DNA from: Balaenoptera acutorostrata
Taxonomy: Eukaryota > Chordata > Mammalia > Artiodactyla > Balaenopteridae
DNA length: 64,000 nucleotides
Assembly (NCBI RefSeq): GCF_949987535.1
Contig: NC_080067.1
Location: 67,580,128 to 67,644,127, forward strand
Direction of reading: 5' to 3'
The notes under the pieces were generated by a model. That model saw only the letters and a program-made list of their open reading frames with translations. It did not search any database and was not told the origin of the DNA. Below, piece by piece: positions 34,131 to 55,134 of the stretch; the stretch's first letter is position 1, and the number at the start of each line of letters is the position of its first letter. Position numbers and translations under genes: made by a program.

Positions 34131-34289
34131 TTTTTTGATGCTCCCCAATTTCGACATTAATATTTTTGGTATCAATATTTGTTTCGCTTTACTCACATAT
34201 TTACAATATTCTTTACTAGATCTTCCACCTTGCAGCTAAGACCTTTGTTCTGGAATTTTCTCCTTCTGCTTGAGGAAGTGCTGTTCAAT

Positions 34290-34480
34290 ACACTGTTCAA
34301 AATGGTGGAAATTTTCTATATCTGTACTTTACAGTATACTAGCTGCTAGCCACATGTGACTACTAAGCACTTGAAATGTGGCAAATGTGATTACATTACT
34401 GGATTTTTTATTTTATATAATTTTAATTTTAATAGCTATATATGGCTAGTGGCTACTGCACTAGACAGTGTAACTTTAGA
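34290..34480 (-). mobile_element. Old nonautonomous hAT-type element
   Basis: 'gctagccacatgtgactact', 'agcacttgaaatgtggcaaa' and 'ggctactgcactagacagtg' mark the same family as the copy at 12635-12875. Confidence 0.6.
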
Positions 34481-35063
34481 AGGTCAAAAGTCCTTTAGTC
34501 AAGGTCTTTTGATGATCAGTTGTCTCAGTTTTTGTTTATCTGAAAATGTCTTTATTTCTTGTTCTTGAAAGATCATTTCTCTGAGAAGACAATTCTAGGT
34601 TCACACACTGTTCCTACAATCCTTGCTCATCTGGATTCAAGACCTTGATGTTCAGGCTGGTCTGCTTGGCCACACTTTTTTCTCCTCTTGGCAATGCTGC
34701 CTCAGGAACCCTACTGGCTCTCCCATCCAGCCTGAAAGGTCTAACAATTGGTGAGTAGGTTGGTGCACAGCAATTACCTCTAGGGGGTGGTATTGCCTAA
34801 CTCCACAGGCCACCCTCCAGCATCTCAGGGTCTAGCCAAAGTATTGTTTTATGTGTGTCAATCGCTTTCTTTTTTTCCCACACCCTTCTCCTCCCTTAAG
34901 CCTTTAAGTGCAGTTTCTTTTGAATAACCTCAACCTGTTTCAACTGAGCTTTTGAGAAAGTTTAAAGAATATTTTTCCTCAACTCTCATCCTGGACAAAG
35001 AGGATTGTCATACCTCTGGAGACTAGTTACACCTCTGGAGGTGATAGTGAAGATTCCAGGGGG

Positions 35064-35101
<38 letters not shown>

Positions 35102-35478
35102 AGCAAGCTAGGACATGAACAGTAAAAACCTCAGCTATCCGATAGGATATTAACAACCCTCAACTTTCAGAACAAATACTCCAGACCTAAAAGTTATTAG
35201 AAAAATAAACACTCATGCAGTGAATAATTGGCTCTGATCACTAAGCAGCAAGTAAGCCCAGCTGAGAAGCATGAAAGGCCCTAAGATTTACCCTGAAAGT
35301 GCTCTAATACATCGGTTCGATGTATACAAAAAACAGAGCACTGACTGTTTAGCAATGTCTAGAAAAGTCCAGCTCTTGTACATGTATCAAGGGTGTCCTG
35401 AAGGGGACATATCATACCATTATTTTGACATCTTTACATGTAGAACCTGAAAAAAGTGCCATTTAAAAGTTAGAAGAG
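34480..35478. other. Non-genic stretch with a (GA)n tract
   Basis: A8 followed by a GA repeat lies at 35064-35099. Nothing else assignable is seen, though the first 200 bases may continue the reversed L1. Confidence 0.4.
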
Positions 35479-35479
35479 G

Positions 35480-35838
35480 GGCTCCCCTGGTGGCGCAGTG
35501 GTTAAGAATCCGCCTGCCAATGCAGGGGACACGGGTTCAAGCCCTGGCCCAGGAAGATCCCACATGCTCCAGAGCAACTAAGCCCGTGTGCCACAACTAC
35601 TGAGCCTGCGCTCTAGAGCCCTCAAGCCACAACTACTGAGCCCACGTGCCACACCTACTGAAGCCCGTGCACCTAGAGCCCGTGCTCTACAACAAGAGAA
35701 GCCACCACAATAAGAAGCCCGTGCACCACAACGAAGAGTAGCCCCCACTCGCCGCAACTAGAGGAAGCCCGCATGCAGCAACGAAGACCCAACACAGCCA
35801 AAAATAAATAAATAAATAAATAAATTTATTTTTTAAAA
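35480..35838 (+). mobile_element. CHR-type SINE (long variant)
   Basis: The head reads 'ggctcccctggtggcgcagt' and the tail AAATAAATAAATAAATAAAT. No clear target duplication: L1 text starts immediately on its right but not on its left. Confidence 0.88.
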
Positions 35839-35839
35839 A

Positions 35840-37110
35840 ATTTAAAACATTTGTGCATCAAGGGACACCACCAACAGAGTAAAAAGGCAACCTATAGAAT
35901 TGGAGAAAATATTTGCAAACCATATATCTGATAAGGGATTGATATCCAGAATATATAAAGAACTCCTACAACTCGATGACAACAAAACTGATGTTTTTTT
36001 AATATTTATTTGTCTGCATCGGGTCTTAGTTGCAGCACATGGGATCTTTGCTGCCGCGTGCAGGATCTTTAGTTGCAGCATGCAAACTCTCAGTTGCGGC
36101 ATGTAGGATCTAGTTCCCTGACCAGGGATCAAACCCAGGCCCCCTGCATTGGGAGCACAGAGTCTTAGCCACTGGACCACCAGGGAAGTCCCAACAAAAT
36201 TGATTTTAAAAAGGGCAAAAGAATTGAATAGACATTTCTCAAAAGAAGATAGACAAATGGTCAATAAGTACATGCAAAGATGATCAACATCACTAGTCAT
36301 TAGAGAAATGCAAATCAAAACCGCAGTGAGATACCACTTCACACCTATTAGGATGGACATTATAAAATAAAAGTTTTTTCAAAGAAAATAACAAGCATTG
36401 GTGAGGATATGGAGAAATTTGAACCCCTGTGCACTATAGGCTAGAATGTAAAATGGTACAGGTGCTGGAAAACAGTATGGTGGTTTAAGATTAAACTATG
36501 CAATCCAGCAATTCTACTTCTGGATATATGACCCAAAAAAGTGAAAGCAGGGACTCAAACAGATATTTATACACTCATGTTCAGAGCAGAATTATTCACA
36601 ATAGCTAAAACATGGAAGCAACCCAAGTGTCCATTAACAGATGAATGGATAAGTAAAATGTGGTGTATACATACAGTGGAATATGACTCAGCCTTTAAAA
36701 GGAAGGAAATTCTGATGTATACTACAACATGGGTGAAACTTGAGGACATTTCATGCTAAGCATTACTTCACTTAGCATTCTTTCATGCTAAGTGAAGTAA
36801 GCTAGTCACAAAAGAACAAATATTGTTTGATTCTACTTATATGCGGTACTTAGAGTAGTCAAAATCATGTAGACAGATAGTAGGATGGTGGTTGCCAGGG
36901 TTGAGGGGAGAAGAGAATGGGAAATTATTGTTTGATGGATACAGAGCTTCAGTTTTGCAACATGAAAAGAGTTCTGTGGATGGATGGTGGTGATGGCAGC
37001 ACAACAATGTGAATGTACTTGATAGCACTGAACTGTACACCTAAAAATGGTTAAGATGGTAAATTTTATGTTATGTGTACTTTACCACAATTTAAAAAAC
37101 AAAACAAAAA
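35840..37110 (+). mobile_element. Third L1, ORF2 C-terminal and 3' UTR part
   Basis: It runs from 'agggacaccaccaacagagt' through 'ggagaaaatatttgcaaacc' and 'cagcaattctacttctggat' to 'gtactttaccacaatttaaa'. It is 5'-truncated, with one SINE nested at 35993-36192. Frames are broken. Confidence 0.8.
35993..36192 (-). mobile_element. Older tRNA-Glu SINE nested in L1, minus
   Basis: The duplication aacaaaactgat (35981-35992) pairs with aacaaaattgat (36193-36204). The head is at the right end ('gaccaccagggaagtccc'). Confidence 0.92.
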
Positions 37111-37199
37111 ACATAAGCCTCAGCTTGGAGGAGCCTGAAATTACTTCTACTTATTTGTCTAAAATTGATGAGATTCTCACTTACTGACTGGCAACGACC

Positions 37200-37325
37200 A
37201 GTCATTCATTCAGCAAATATTTATTGAGCATGTGCCATGTGCCAGGTACTCTTCTAGACCTGGGATACAGTAGTGACTAAAACAGACAGAAAGCCCCAAT
37301 TTTCACAGAGCTTACATGCTAGACT
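37200..37325 (-). repeat. L2 LINE 3' region
   Basis: 'ttcattcagcaaatatttat', 'gagcatgtgccatgtgccag' and 'cacagagcttacatgctaga' are typical of L2 in reverse. Confidence 0.75.
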
Positions 37326-37461
37326 GGTTGATATTCAAGACTCATTTTGAAACCTTAATGGCAATATATTAATTTACAAAAAGAACCAGAACTGACGGTT
37401 GACCAAATGGTCTTTTAACATATGAAAATATGTTCAACCTCACTCAAACTAAGAGAAATAC

Positions 37462-37845
37462 AGGGCTTCCCTGGTGGCACAGTGGTTAAGAATCCACCTG
37501 CCAATGCAGGAGACACGGGTTCGAGCCCTGGTCGGGGAAGATCCCACATGCCGTGGAGCAACTAAGCCCACGCGCCACAACTACTGAGCCTATGCTCTAG
37601 AGCCCGCGAACCACAACCACTGAAGCCCACACGCCTAGAGCCCATGCTCCGCAACAAGAGAAGCCACCACAATGAGAAGCCTGCACACCACAACAAAGAG
37701 TAGCCCCTGCTCTCTGCAACTAGAGAAAGCCCGCGTGCAACAGCAAAGTCCCAATGCAGCCAAAAATAAATTAATTAATTTTTTTTAAAAAAGAGAGAAA
37801 AGAATCAAAATAAAATAAAATTTTTTTTTAAAAAAGGGAAATACA
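37462..37845 (+). mobile_element. CHR-type SINE (long variant)
   Basis: Head and long-variant body are complete, and the tail is long and A/T-rich. Imperfect flanks gagaaatac (left) and ggaaatac (right) look like the target duplication. Confidence 0.87.
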
Positions 37846-38300
37846 AATTAAAACTACACTTCGTTCCCCTATAGATTGACAGAAAGTCCACACACTCTGT
37901 TTGTGAAGCTGCAGGGGAACAGGCACTCTCATACATTGCCAGTGTCAGGGCAAAACGGCACATTTTCCATGGATAGCCATTAAGTAATATAACACCATGA
38001 GCAATTAAGTCTCAGCAGGTTTCCCAGTGAGTTCAACAGCATATCCCCTGCCATGGGAATTGAATTCAATTTGAACCAGTCACTCTCCTTTAAGAACAAA
38101 TTCTAAGAAATAAATGCAAATGTATAAAGATATCAATAGGAAGTGCTAGTTGCAGCATTATTTATAATAGCAAAAACTGCAAAAAAAATCTGAATGCTTA
38201 TCAGTTGAGAAACGGTTGGATAAATAATGGTATATGCATACTACAGAATGTTATGGAATCATTGAAAATAGCTAGGTTTGTCTACATTCCACCATATATT
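37846..38300 (+). mobile_element. Old L1 fragment
   Basis: 'gcagcattatttataatagc', 'gaatgcttatcagttgagaa' and 'ataatggtatatgcatacta' are an old L1 3' region. Confidence 0.55.
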
Positions 38301-38344
38301 AAACAAAAATTAAGTTGCAGACAAAAATGCATCGTCATAATATT

Positions 38345-38535
38345 AGGTAATACTTAAATTGTACTGACAATGTGTCAACAGTGTTCTAAGGGCTTTTCAA
38401 CCTTATGAGGTAAGTACTGTTATTATCCCATTTCAAACATGAGGAAGTCCAGGCATAGAGTGATTGAGTAACCTGCCCAAGAATAAACAGCTAGTAAATG
38501 ACTAGAGGCTGGAATGGAACCCAGCTCTGGGGATT
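38345..38535 (-). repeat. MIR SINE
   Basis: 'ccttatgaggtaagtactgt', 'cccatttcaaacatgaggaa' and 'acagctagtaaatgactaga' in order. Confidence 0.8.
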
Positions 38536-38544
38536 ATATGTTAG

Positions 38545-39030
38545 GGTACCACATTTTGCTTACCTATTCATACACTTGGGTTGCTTCCATATTTTAACTA
38601 TCATGAATAATGTTGCTATGAGCATGGATGTATAAATATCTGTTTGAGTCCCCGCTTTCACTTTTTGGGGGTATATATCCAGATGTAGAATTGCTGGATC
38701 ACATAATAATTCTGTTTCATTTTTCAAAGAACCACCATACCGTTTCCCACAGTGCCTGTACCATTTTACATTCCCACCAACAGTGCACAAAGATTCCAGT
38801 TTCTCCACATCCTCACTAATGCCTCTTACCTTCTGGTTTTTGGTTTTGGGTTTGGTTTGTTTGTTTTGATAACAGTCATCCTAATGAGCATGAGGTGATA
38901 TTTCATTGTAGTCTTGATTTGCACTTACCTAATGATTAGTCATGTTAAGCGCCTTTCATGTGCTTGTTGGCCATTTGTATATCTTCTTTCAAGAAATGTC
39001 CATTCAAGTCCTTTGCCCATTTTTGTTTTG
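38545..39030 (-). mobile_element. L1 ORF2 C-terminal fragment, minus
   Basis: 'cttgggttgcttccatattt', 'cagatgtagaattgctggat', 'cattcccaccaacagtgcac' and 'aatgagcatgaggtgatatt' are the reverse of an L1 ORF2 end. The reverse-strand frame at 38560-38808 is part of it. Confidence 0.78.
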
Positions 39031-40100
39031 TTGTTGTTGTTAAGTTATGAAGCAAAAAATAAAAAATAAAAAAAATAACAACAGGTCGAGAAAGAGTCTC
39101 CTTAAGACCCATCCATTAAAACCTTATCCATCCAGCTACCTGTCTACAGAATTACAAGGCCTGGATTTACCACTCACATTTTCAGAGGTGTCAGGAGTCA
39201 TTTAAAATTTTCTACAATTGGACCTATTTCCCATACCCTCAACACACCCCCACGCAACCCCCTCGTGTGTGTGCTCGCACAAATTACTAGTCCTGTTTAC
39301 TCACCCATCTTTTCTCTTTCTTCCTGTGGATTTGTAGGACAGTGGAACACCTTCTTCTACAATGTTCACTCATTTTAATTGAAAACTTTTACTGAGTTGC
39401 CTTCTGCCTTTCCTTCTCCAGGCTAAATTTTCCAAAATCCTGGAGAAACAGTTTTCGCTCAGCGCTCTCATTAACTGGTAGAGGGAAGAAACGACAGACT
39501 CCTCGGACCCACGGTGCCTGAGTAACGCGGGCCAAGCCACAGCCGCCAGGCGGAAACAAACCTCAGCCCTTGGAGCTCCGAACCCAGACATGCAACGCGG
39601 CCATGGGTGGTAACGACGCTTGCAGAAACTTTGAGGAATCGATGGTGGAACTCCGACAGTTCTCGTGCTGAAAGAGCATGGTGCCTTGCTGGCAAGTTCC
39701 TTGTCCACCAAAGGACACCCAAGCTGCCTCACCTCGCTTCCACCACGTCCCCAAGGTCCCGCACTTCCGCAGGCCTGGCTTACCCGCTGCAGCCACTGCC
39801 TCTTTCCCCATCTGGTGCCGCGCCTCTCAAGACTCGGGCCTTGCGGCCTACATCCTCCAGGCCTACTCAACTTTAGAGTGTTCGTGGTTCCACCTTTATT
39901 TCCAATCTGATTAAGGCACAGAGTAGAGTTTCAGTAAATGCTGATAGGCTGAATGAATGAATAAATGAAGACATCATAAAATAATAATTTTTTATCCACA
40001 CATGGCAGAAAGAGTGTGGAGCTATGACGTCATACGGATCGGGTTCCAACACCAGTTCTTCCACTTAGTAGCTGGGTGAACTTCACCCCACTGAGACTTG
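39031..40100. other. Non-genic stretch with a weakly CpG-bearing block
   Basis: Between 39470 and 39860 the sequence is GC-richer with scattered CpG, and both strands have overlapping open frames up to 166 codons. None shows a domain or start context I trust. It could be a distal regulatory region, but nothing proves that. Confidence 0.35.
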
Positions 40101-40115
40101 AAGAAACGTTTGTTG

Positions 40116-40422
40116 GGGCTTCCCTGGTGGCGCAGAATCCGCCTGCCAATGCAGGGGACACAGGTTCGAGCCCTGGCCCGGGAAGATCTCACATGTCGCA
40201 GATCAGCTGGGCCTGTGCACCACAACTACTGAGCCTGCGCTCTAGAGCCCGCCAGCCACAACTACTGAGCCCACGTACCACAACTACTGGAGCCCGTGTG
40301 CCTAGAGTCCGTGCTCCGCAACAAAAGAAGCCCCCACTCTCCACAACTACAGAAAGCCGGCGCGCAGTAACGAAGGCCCACAGCAGCCAAAAATACATAA
40401 ATAAAATAAATTTTTTTAAAAA
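40116..40422 (+). mobile_element. CHR-type SINE with damaged A box, inserted in an L2 tail
   Basis: The duplication aagaaacgtttgttg (40101-40115) pairs with aagaaatgtttgttg (40423-40437). The head reads 'tggcgcagaatccgcctgcc', lacking the usual 'tggttaa' after 'gcag', so the tRNA-type internal promoter A box is cut. The empty site 'gtttgttgaacgaatgaata' is an L2 3' end. Confidence 0.92.
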
Positions 40423-40539
40423 AAGAAATGTTTGTTGAACGAATGAATAAAATGTTCTCTCAGAGATGTGTGACGAACTAAGTGCGATAATGCTTGTACC
40501 ATTCCCCGCCAGGATCAGCGCTTAATAGAATTACTACTC

Positions 40540-40660
40540 TCCCTTCTATTCCACGTTCTGTATTTATGTAGACTGTGAGCGCCCTGAGGGAAAAGAATGT
40601 CTGACTCGGTTCTGAGCTCCCCAGGGTGCCGGGTCACATTAGGTGATGAGAATGAAAACG
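40540..40660 (+). repeat. L2-like fragment upstream of EIF2B5
   Basis: 'tagactgtgagcgccctgag' followed by 'gtctgactcggttctgagct' resembles the L2 block usually reading 'actgtgagctccctgaggg'. Confidence 0.45.
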
Positions 40661-40699
40661 GAGGACCACAATTTTTAACGTGCTAGGGGCGGAGAAGAT

Positions 40700-41060
40700 T
40701 ACACATCCAGAAAGGATCTGGCCGCTTCGCAGAGACCACGAGTCTCATTATCCCCCAAGAATCTCAGCCTGCTCACGACCAAATGACGGCCGATGATACT
40801 TGCAGATGGAGTCTGCAGTCCACAGGACCCCAACCCCGGGCGCCTCAACATGCGGCCACCAGCGCCGCGGGGCCCCACGCCGTGCTCCTTGCTGCTCAGC
40901 CTTCAGGCAGGGCTAGGGGAGACGCATGCGCATTCCTCTCTCCTCAGCTCCTCCCGCCCTCCCTTCACTAGTGCTTCGCATTTCGAGTGCTGAACCTTTT
41001 TGTCCCCTACTGCGTGCCGTGTCAGTTTCCGAGCGGAAGTGGTGACTGTGAGAGAAGAAG
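40700..41060 (+). promoter_or_regulatory. EIF2B5 promoter and 5' UTR, CpG-rich
   Basis: CpG density rises from about 40780 and continues through exon 1. An ETS-type site 'gcggaagtg' lies at about 41033-41041, and a YY1-type site 'aagatggcggc' overlaps the start codon at about 41058-41068. This is the pattern of TATA-less housekeeping promoters. The exact transcription start cannot be read from sequence. Confidence 0.7.
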
Positions 41061-49746
<8,686 letters not shown>

Positions 49747-50093
49747 AGTCGCACTACCTGCTCCTGTGGGTGTGGTTGATTGCCCTCCTGGTTTCTGGGC
49801 CAGGGCAAGTGAGAGGCTAGTTGCAGAAGGATGAGTGACCACCATCTGAGCTGAGACTTAAAGGAGCAGAGGCTGGAGCTACAGTATTCTTCCCACCGCC
49901 AGCAGCCATGTGCCTCCCATCCTGACTGGGGAGTTGAGATGAGGGAAGTTGGGCTGGATAACAACTCTGCCTAAGGAGGAGCTAGGCAGGCCCTGCAGGT
50001 AGAGGAAGGCCAGAGGAACAGCTTTGTGCTCTGGTTTCCCCTCAGGGAACAGCAGAGAGCAGTTGGCCCTCTCTGTTGCTTGTATTTGTTAAT

Positions 50094-50099
50094 ATTAAA
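50094..50099 (+). terminator. EIF2B5 poly(A) signal ATTAAA
   Basis: ATTAAA lies about 350 bases after the stop codon. It follows 'ttgtatttgttaat' and is followed by a G-rich 'gagagaggggtat' stretch. A 3' UTR of this length fits, with cleavage expected near 50115. This is the common variant of AATAAA. Confidence 0.7.
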
Positions 50100-50439
50100 A
50101 AACAGAGAGAGGGGTATATTTGGTTTCTGTCCAACTCTGACTGATCAGCAGTGGAAGTAGGTCAACAAAGAGTTCTTAACCTCTGATGTGGTAGCCTTTC
50201 TTAACACCTGGTGGAGAGGGAGAAGAGGGGTGTTGTGGCCACTAGGTGGGACTGTGGTGCCTCGCTAGTTGACCATTGCCATGGCCACGGAGGTAGAGGG
50301 CCTAGATTCTTTTCCAGACTTTGTGGGCCAATTTGTGGTCCTGGAGTGGTGTGCCTGAACCTAGTTCTGTAGAGAGTCCTAGTCGGAACACTCTTCTGTC
50401 AGAGGGTGATGATGCCAAGCATATGTAAAGTCCATTAAC

Positions 50440-50610
50440 CACTGCCAGTCTGTCACATGCTTTGTCCATTTGATCCAGTACTACTGTCAGGGAAGCTGGG
50501 CTACTTTTCATCTTATAGATAAGGGAATTTGCGCAAGGTCTCATGACTCTTGAGGGGTAAAGCTAAGGACTTGAGCCTCATAATCCAGAATTCTTTTTCC
50601 TTCAGCATAT
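50440..50610 (-). repeat. MIR SINE fragment
   Basis: 'catcttatagataagggaat' and 'gcgcaaggtctcatgactct' fit the MIR core in reverse. Confidence 0.6.
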
Positions 50611-50749
50611 TCAGTGTCTCAGTGAAGGGAAATTGCCCCCAGAGGCAAACACAACCCCAAGCCAGCAATGGATATCGTAAGAACAGAGGAAGAACCTGTG
50701 AAATGGGCTGTCCCCTAATATTGAGAGAGTATCTACTGCATGACAGACT

Positions 50750-51066
50750 TTTTTTAATACACATTTATTTATTTGTTTATTTATTTATTTTTGGCTGCAT
50801 CGGGTCTTAGTTGCAGCATGCAGGATCTTTCGTTGCGGCGTGCGGGCTTCTCTCTAGTTGCAGCGTGCGGGTTTCTTCTCTCTCTAGTTGTGGTGCGGGC
50901 TCCGGAGCACGTGGGCTCTCTAGTTGAGGAGCACGGGCTCAGTAGTTGTGGCACACGGGCTTAGTTGCCCCGAGGCATGTGGGATCTTAGTTCCCCCACC
51001 AGGGATCAAACCTGCGTCCCCTGCATCGGAAGTCAGATTCTTTACCACTGGACCACCAGGGAAAGT
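50750..51066 (-). mobile_element. tRNA-Glu SINE, minus, inserted in a MIR
   Basis: It starts with T-run and ATTTATTTATTT and ends at the head 'ggaccaccagggaaagtccc'. No clear target duplication. The MIR continues at 51069. Confidence 0.88.
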
Positions 51067-51068
51067 CC

Positions 51069-51260
51069 CCAGGCATTTTGCTAAATACTTTTCATGTGTT
51101 ATTTTAGTTAACCTTCACATCAGCCCTATGAAGTAGGTCTTATCCCCATTTTCAGATGAAGAGCCTGAAGTTCATAGAGGTCCCGTAACTGGTAATTGAT
51201 AGAGCAAGGATTTGTTATTGGACTCTAGAGCTGGAATTTGTCACCTATATTGTCTCCTTT
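51069..51260 (-). repeat. MIR SINE
   Basis: 'tatgaagtaggtcttatccc', 'ccattttcagatgaagagcc' and 'gtcccgtaactggtaattga' in order. Confidence 0.75.
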
Positions 51261-51860
51261 AACCTCAAACAGGAGACAGGCCCTTCTGTCTCATCTTTTT
51301 GAGCTCTTTGTTGCTTTCCTATAAACCTTACTCTGTTAACACTTAAACTGTGGCAGATGTCTTTGGTAACAAGTGGCCCTCCTGGACATCACAGGTAAAA
51401 TGGTTGCCTTTCTTCATTTCAGTTGGGTGGAGAGGAGTAAGATGAGGAAGGGGATACTGAACTGTACTCAGGGGTATGAAGGGGCATTACTCAGTATTTC
51501 TAAAGAGGGAAAAACAGGCTGGCCAGGGTTTGGCTTAATTTACTTTTCTTATTCAGGAAATTTCAGTTTCTCCTTTGTCAAATACAGGACCTAGTGACTA
51601 GAGAGCATAGGAAGGTTATGGCATGGACCTAATAGGGGCAGTTAAATACACGCAACTGTAGGGTATCTCTGATTTATACCTGATGGGTGGCAGAGATCAG
51701 AAGTGGCCTATAGAACTTTTTAGGAGGAAAATATTCCTTCTAGTTGCAGTGATTAGGGAAGGCTTACAGGATTGTGACACTTGAGTGGCCTAAAAAATAG
51801 AAAGGGTAGAGGGAACATTATGAGCAAAGCAATGGGTTTCCATTTAAATATGGCAGATTA
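51261..51860. other. Non-genic stretch between EIF2B5 and DVL3
   Basis: No gene or assignable repeat is seen. Confidence 0.4.
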
Positions 51861-51874
51861 AACACATGGGCTTT

Positions 51875-52010
51875 GGGGACTTCTCTGGCGGTCCAGTGGT
51901 TAAGACACCGTGCTTCCACTGCAGGGGGCACGAGTTCGATCCCTGGTCCTGGTCGGGAAACTAAGATCCCTTGTGCTGCGGAGCGGCCAAAAAAAAAAAG
52001 AAAAAAGAAA
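51875..52010 (+). mobile_element. Short tRNA-Glu SINE
   Basis: Head 'ggacttctctggcggtccag', B-box-like 'gagttcgatccctggtcc' and an A-run tail. The flanks 'acacatgggcttt' and 'actcatgagcttt' are the diverged target duplication. Confidence 0.85.
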
Positions 52011-53710
52011 AAACTCATGAGCTTTTTACTCCAAAACCACTTTCAAATGGTAACAAAGGAATTCTTCAAAAAAGGCACGTGACTCAATGATAAGGAAAAC
52101 AGAAGGTGACAACAATGAATGAGAGACATCAACATTTTTGGGGAAAAAAATAAATGGAAGGGTAAAAGTTGACCTAGCAGAGCAGAATGAGATGGGCTGT
52201 ACCTGCTGAGGTGGTTATTAACAAGAAGCAAACCAGTGTGCCCTTCTGAACCCAGAAAAGGCTCAGCAGAGGGGGTAAGGATTGGGGCTGAGAACTGGGG
52301 GTGGAATGGAGGAGAATCAGACAAAGATCTGTATGAGAAAAAGCTCCCCCAGGTCCCCACTTTATCTGATCCAACCAAGTGATTACCCCTACTTCTCTGC
52401 AAGAAATGGGAGATTTAGTCTGGAGAAATGGCGGGGGGAAATTTTCAGAGAAATATGTATGAAGGTTTCCTAAACCCAAAGGTCATGAGTTTCTACACTG
52501 ACAAGAGCCCATGAGTGCCCAGCATAATGAACAAAGTAACACCACGAAATTTCAGAACCTCAGGGAAAATAAATCTTTAGAACCTCTGGATTCGATAGGA
52601 GACATGGTGGGGATGGGATTGAGGGGCTAGATTGAAAATGAGGGATTAAATGAAAGTATATGAGTGGTAGGGCTCTGCATGTCAGCACACACTGACTTAT
52701 ACCCCCAGGCCAAAACTAACTAAATAATTGCAGACAAAAGGCCTACAAATACTTCCAATTTTGTTTCGGAAAAAAAAAAAAAAAGCCATCTTTCCTCTGC
52801 TCACCATACACTGAAGCCTGTTAGTTAATAAGCCAGTGTACATGGACAGAACTTCCAATCAGATTTTTAGTATCTCACTCTTACATGTGAATAGACTGTT
52901 AAAGGCCACCAAACATTTGAAGAAACTTCCACCATATGAAAGGCAGAGACCAAAACAAAATTGAAACCAAGGAAACTGACAAAGTAGGGAGCTTTTTGAA
53001 AACTTTAGAGGGGGGAAAGGCTATAATTCTCAAAACTCAGGGAAAATATTGTGTCTATGAATAAAGTGCTATGAAAAGAAAGAATTGGAGAACAAAAGAG
53101 CTCTTAGAAATTAAAAAACTATATGAAGTTTCTTTTCCCACTGAGAACTGGAGGACTACAGAACCAAATAGGGAAATTATACGTCCATCCTTATATACTT
53201 ATTGAATTTTTAATTGTGAGTATTTTACCTATACAGTTGGATAGGGGAAAGTTTGGAAATAATGTTATGAAAATCTTACAAAAAGGTGAAATCATTTGAA
53301 AATAAAATGAAATGGATGATAAAGGAGAAAAAGATAAAAGGATCAATCCAGAAGATACAACATCCAACAGGACTTGCAGAAAGAAAGGAAGAATGGTAGT
53401 GATGTTATTAAATAATTCAAGAAAATATTGTTGAATTTCTAGATGGGTAGGGCTCGCCCAACGCCTCACACAAATGAATGAGCACCAAGGCACATCACCA
53501 AGAAATTTGAGAACCCCAGGGATAAAGAGAACTTCCTAAAGACTTACAAAGAGTTAAAAACAAGTGCCTAGGAAAGAGATCGAACTGATCACTAAATAGC
53601 AACACTGGAAGCTAGAAGACAATGGAGTGATGCTTTCAGAATTCTGAAGGAAAATTACTTTCAACTCAGAATCATACTTTCATCTTTTCAAGTTTCTCCC
53701 CAAACTTAAG
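52011..53710 (+). mobile_element. Mostly old repeat, HAL1/L1M-like ORF1 text near the right end
   Basis: 'ctggaagctagaagacaatg', 'ttctgaaggaaaattacttt' and 'caactcagaatcatactttc' (53600-53685) resemble the end of old L1 ORF1. The first kilobase is diverged and not confidently assigned. No gene is seen. Confidence 0.45.
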
Positions 53711-53714
53711 TTTT

Positions 53715-53840
53715 TTTTTCCAAAACAACTTTTTATTGAAGTATAGTTGATTTACAATGCTGTGTTAGTTTCAGGTGTACAGCGAAGTGATTGTTTTATA
53801 TCAATATATACTTTTTTCAGATTCTTTTCCCCCCACCACA
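53715..53840 (-). mobile_element. L1 3' end, minus, 5'-truncated
   Basis: 'ttattgaagtatagttgatt', 'acaatgctgtgttagtttca' and 'ggtgtacagcgaagtgattg' are the reverse of the young cetartiodactyl L1 3' end also seen at 30633-30815. Confidence 0.85.
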
Positions 53841-54183
53841 AGTTTTTATTTCCCATGCTTTGAAGGGGAACTACCAAAGGATGTGCTTTACTAAACAAGG
53901 AGTAAAGTATCCAAGAAACTGATACAACACAGAGGAGAGGTAAAGGGATTTCTGAGAATGATGCAGAGAAGTGCCAGGATGACAGCTGTTCACAGGCTGA
54001 GACAGCCAGCAGTGCAGACCAGAGCAATGGAATGGAAGCCCCCAGGAAAGAAAACGGATTATCTAATACATTTGACCAAATGAGTAAAATATGAATTGAG
54101 AACCTATTAGATTATGTGGAAAGATTTAGTGATAGGTACACTATAGAAAAAAAAATGAAAAAGCAAGGCAATGATTAATGCCG

Positions 54184-54521
54184 GGACTTCCTGGTGGCGC
54201 AGCGGTTAAGAATCCACCTGCCAGTGCAGGGACACGGGTTTCAGCCCTGGTCCAGGAAGATCCCACATGCTGCGGAGCAACTAAGCCCGTGCACCACAAC
54301 TACTGAACCTACGCTCTAGAGCCCATGAGCCACAACTACTGAGCCCGCGTGCCACAGCTACTGAAGCCCACGTGCCTAGAGCTCGTGCTCTGCAACAAGA
54401 GAAGCCACCGCAATGAGAAGCCTGCACACTGCAACGAAGAGTAGCCCCAGCTCGCAGCAACTGGAGAAAGCCCACGCACAGCAATGAAGACCCAACGGAG
54501 CCAAAAATTAATTTTTTTAAA
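54184..54521 (+). mobile_element. CHR-type SINE (long variant)
   Basis: The flanks 'aatgattaatgccggg' (left) and 'aatgattatgccagg' (right) form the diverged target duplication. The head is 'ggacttcctggtggcgcag'. Confidence 0.9.
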
Positions 54522-54539
54522 AATGATTATGCCAGGAGG

Positions 54540-55134
54540 AAAAGTTGTAAAGGAAGCATTTATTCATAGTCAAAATGTCAATACTATATTATCTTATAAG
54601 TAATATAAGTACTATATTATCTTAACCAAAAAATGTGATCTTATAATTTTAAGAGGTTAGGAGGAGGTGGAAGAAAGGTAAATCCATCAATCAAAATTGG
54701 AAATCAATAATGTCTAGAATGCATATATCAAGAAATAATATGAGCTAAAAAAAGTACACTGGGGTGGGGGGTGGGGAGGGAAATGAGAGGACTGCTGTAA
54801 GTTTTCTTAATATTTGTCTATGCACACATATTACTTTGATGAAATTTTAAAGTAGAGGGAAAGGTATGAAATAAAAATATACAAGGTGTGTGCAGGGGCT
54901 GGCAAGTAGGTTGAATTGCTTAAGTCAAAACTTTAGTCAGGATATAATGAAAAAAAGGCTGTAAAGGTAGGTAGAGGTTAGATTATAGAGAGCTTTGAAT
55001 ATCATGCTAAGGATATTTGGAAGGCATTGCGGAATGTGGAGAGGTTTCTGAGTTGAAGAGGTGTTTGAAAGAAGTCCTTCATCTTGAAATGCTAATTTGG
55101 CAACAGTATACAAAATGGAGTGGGAGAAGCCCAT
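54540..55134. other. Non-genic stretch
   Basis: AT-rich with a G-rich run near 54760. No gene is recognised. Confidence 0.4.

Noticed and set aside
39370..39914. Overlapping open frames on both strands suggesting a novel gene upstream of EIF2B5
   Set aside because: No domain, no consistent splice structure and modest GC bias explain them. Transcript evidence would be required.
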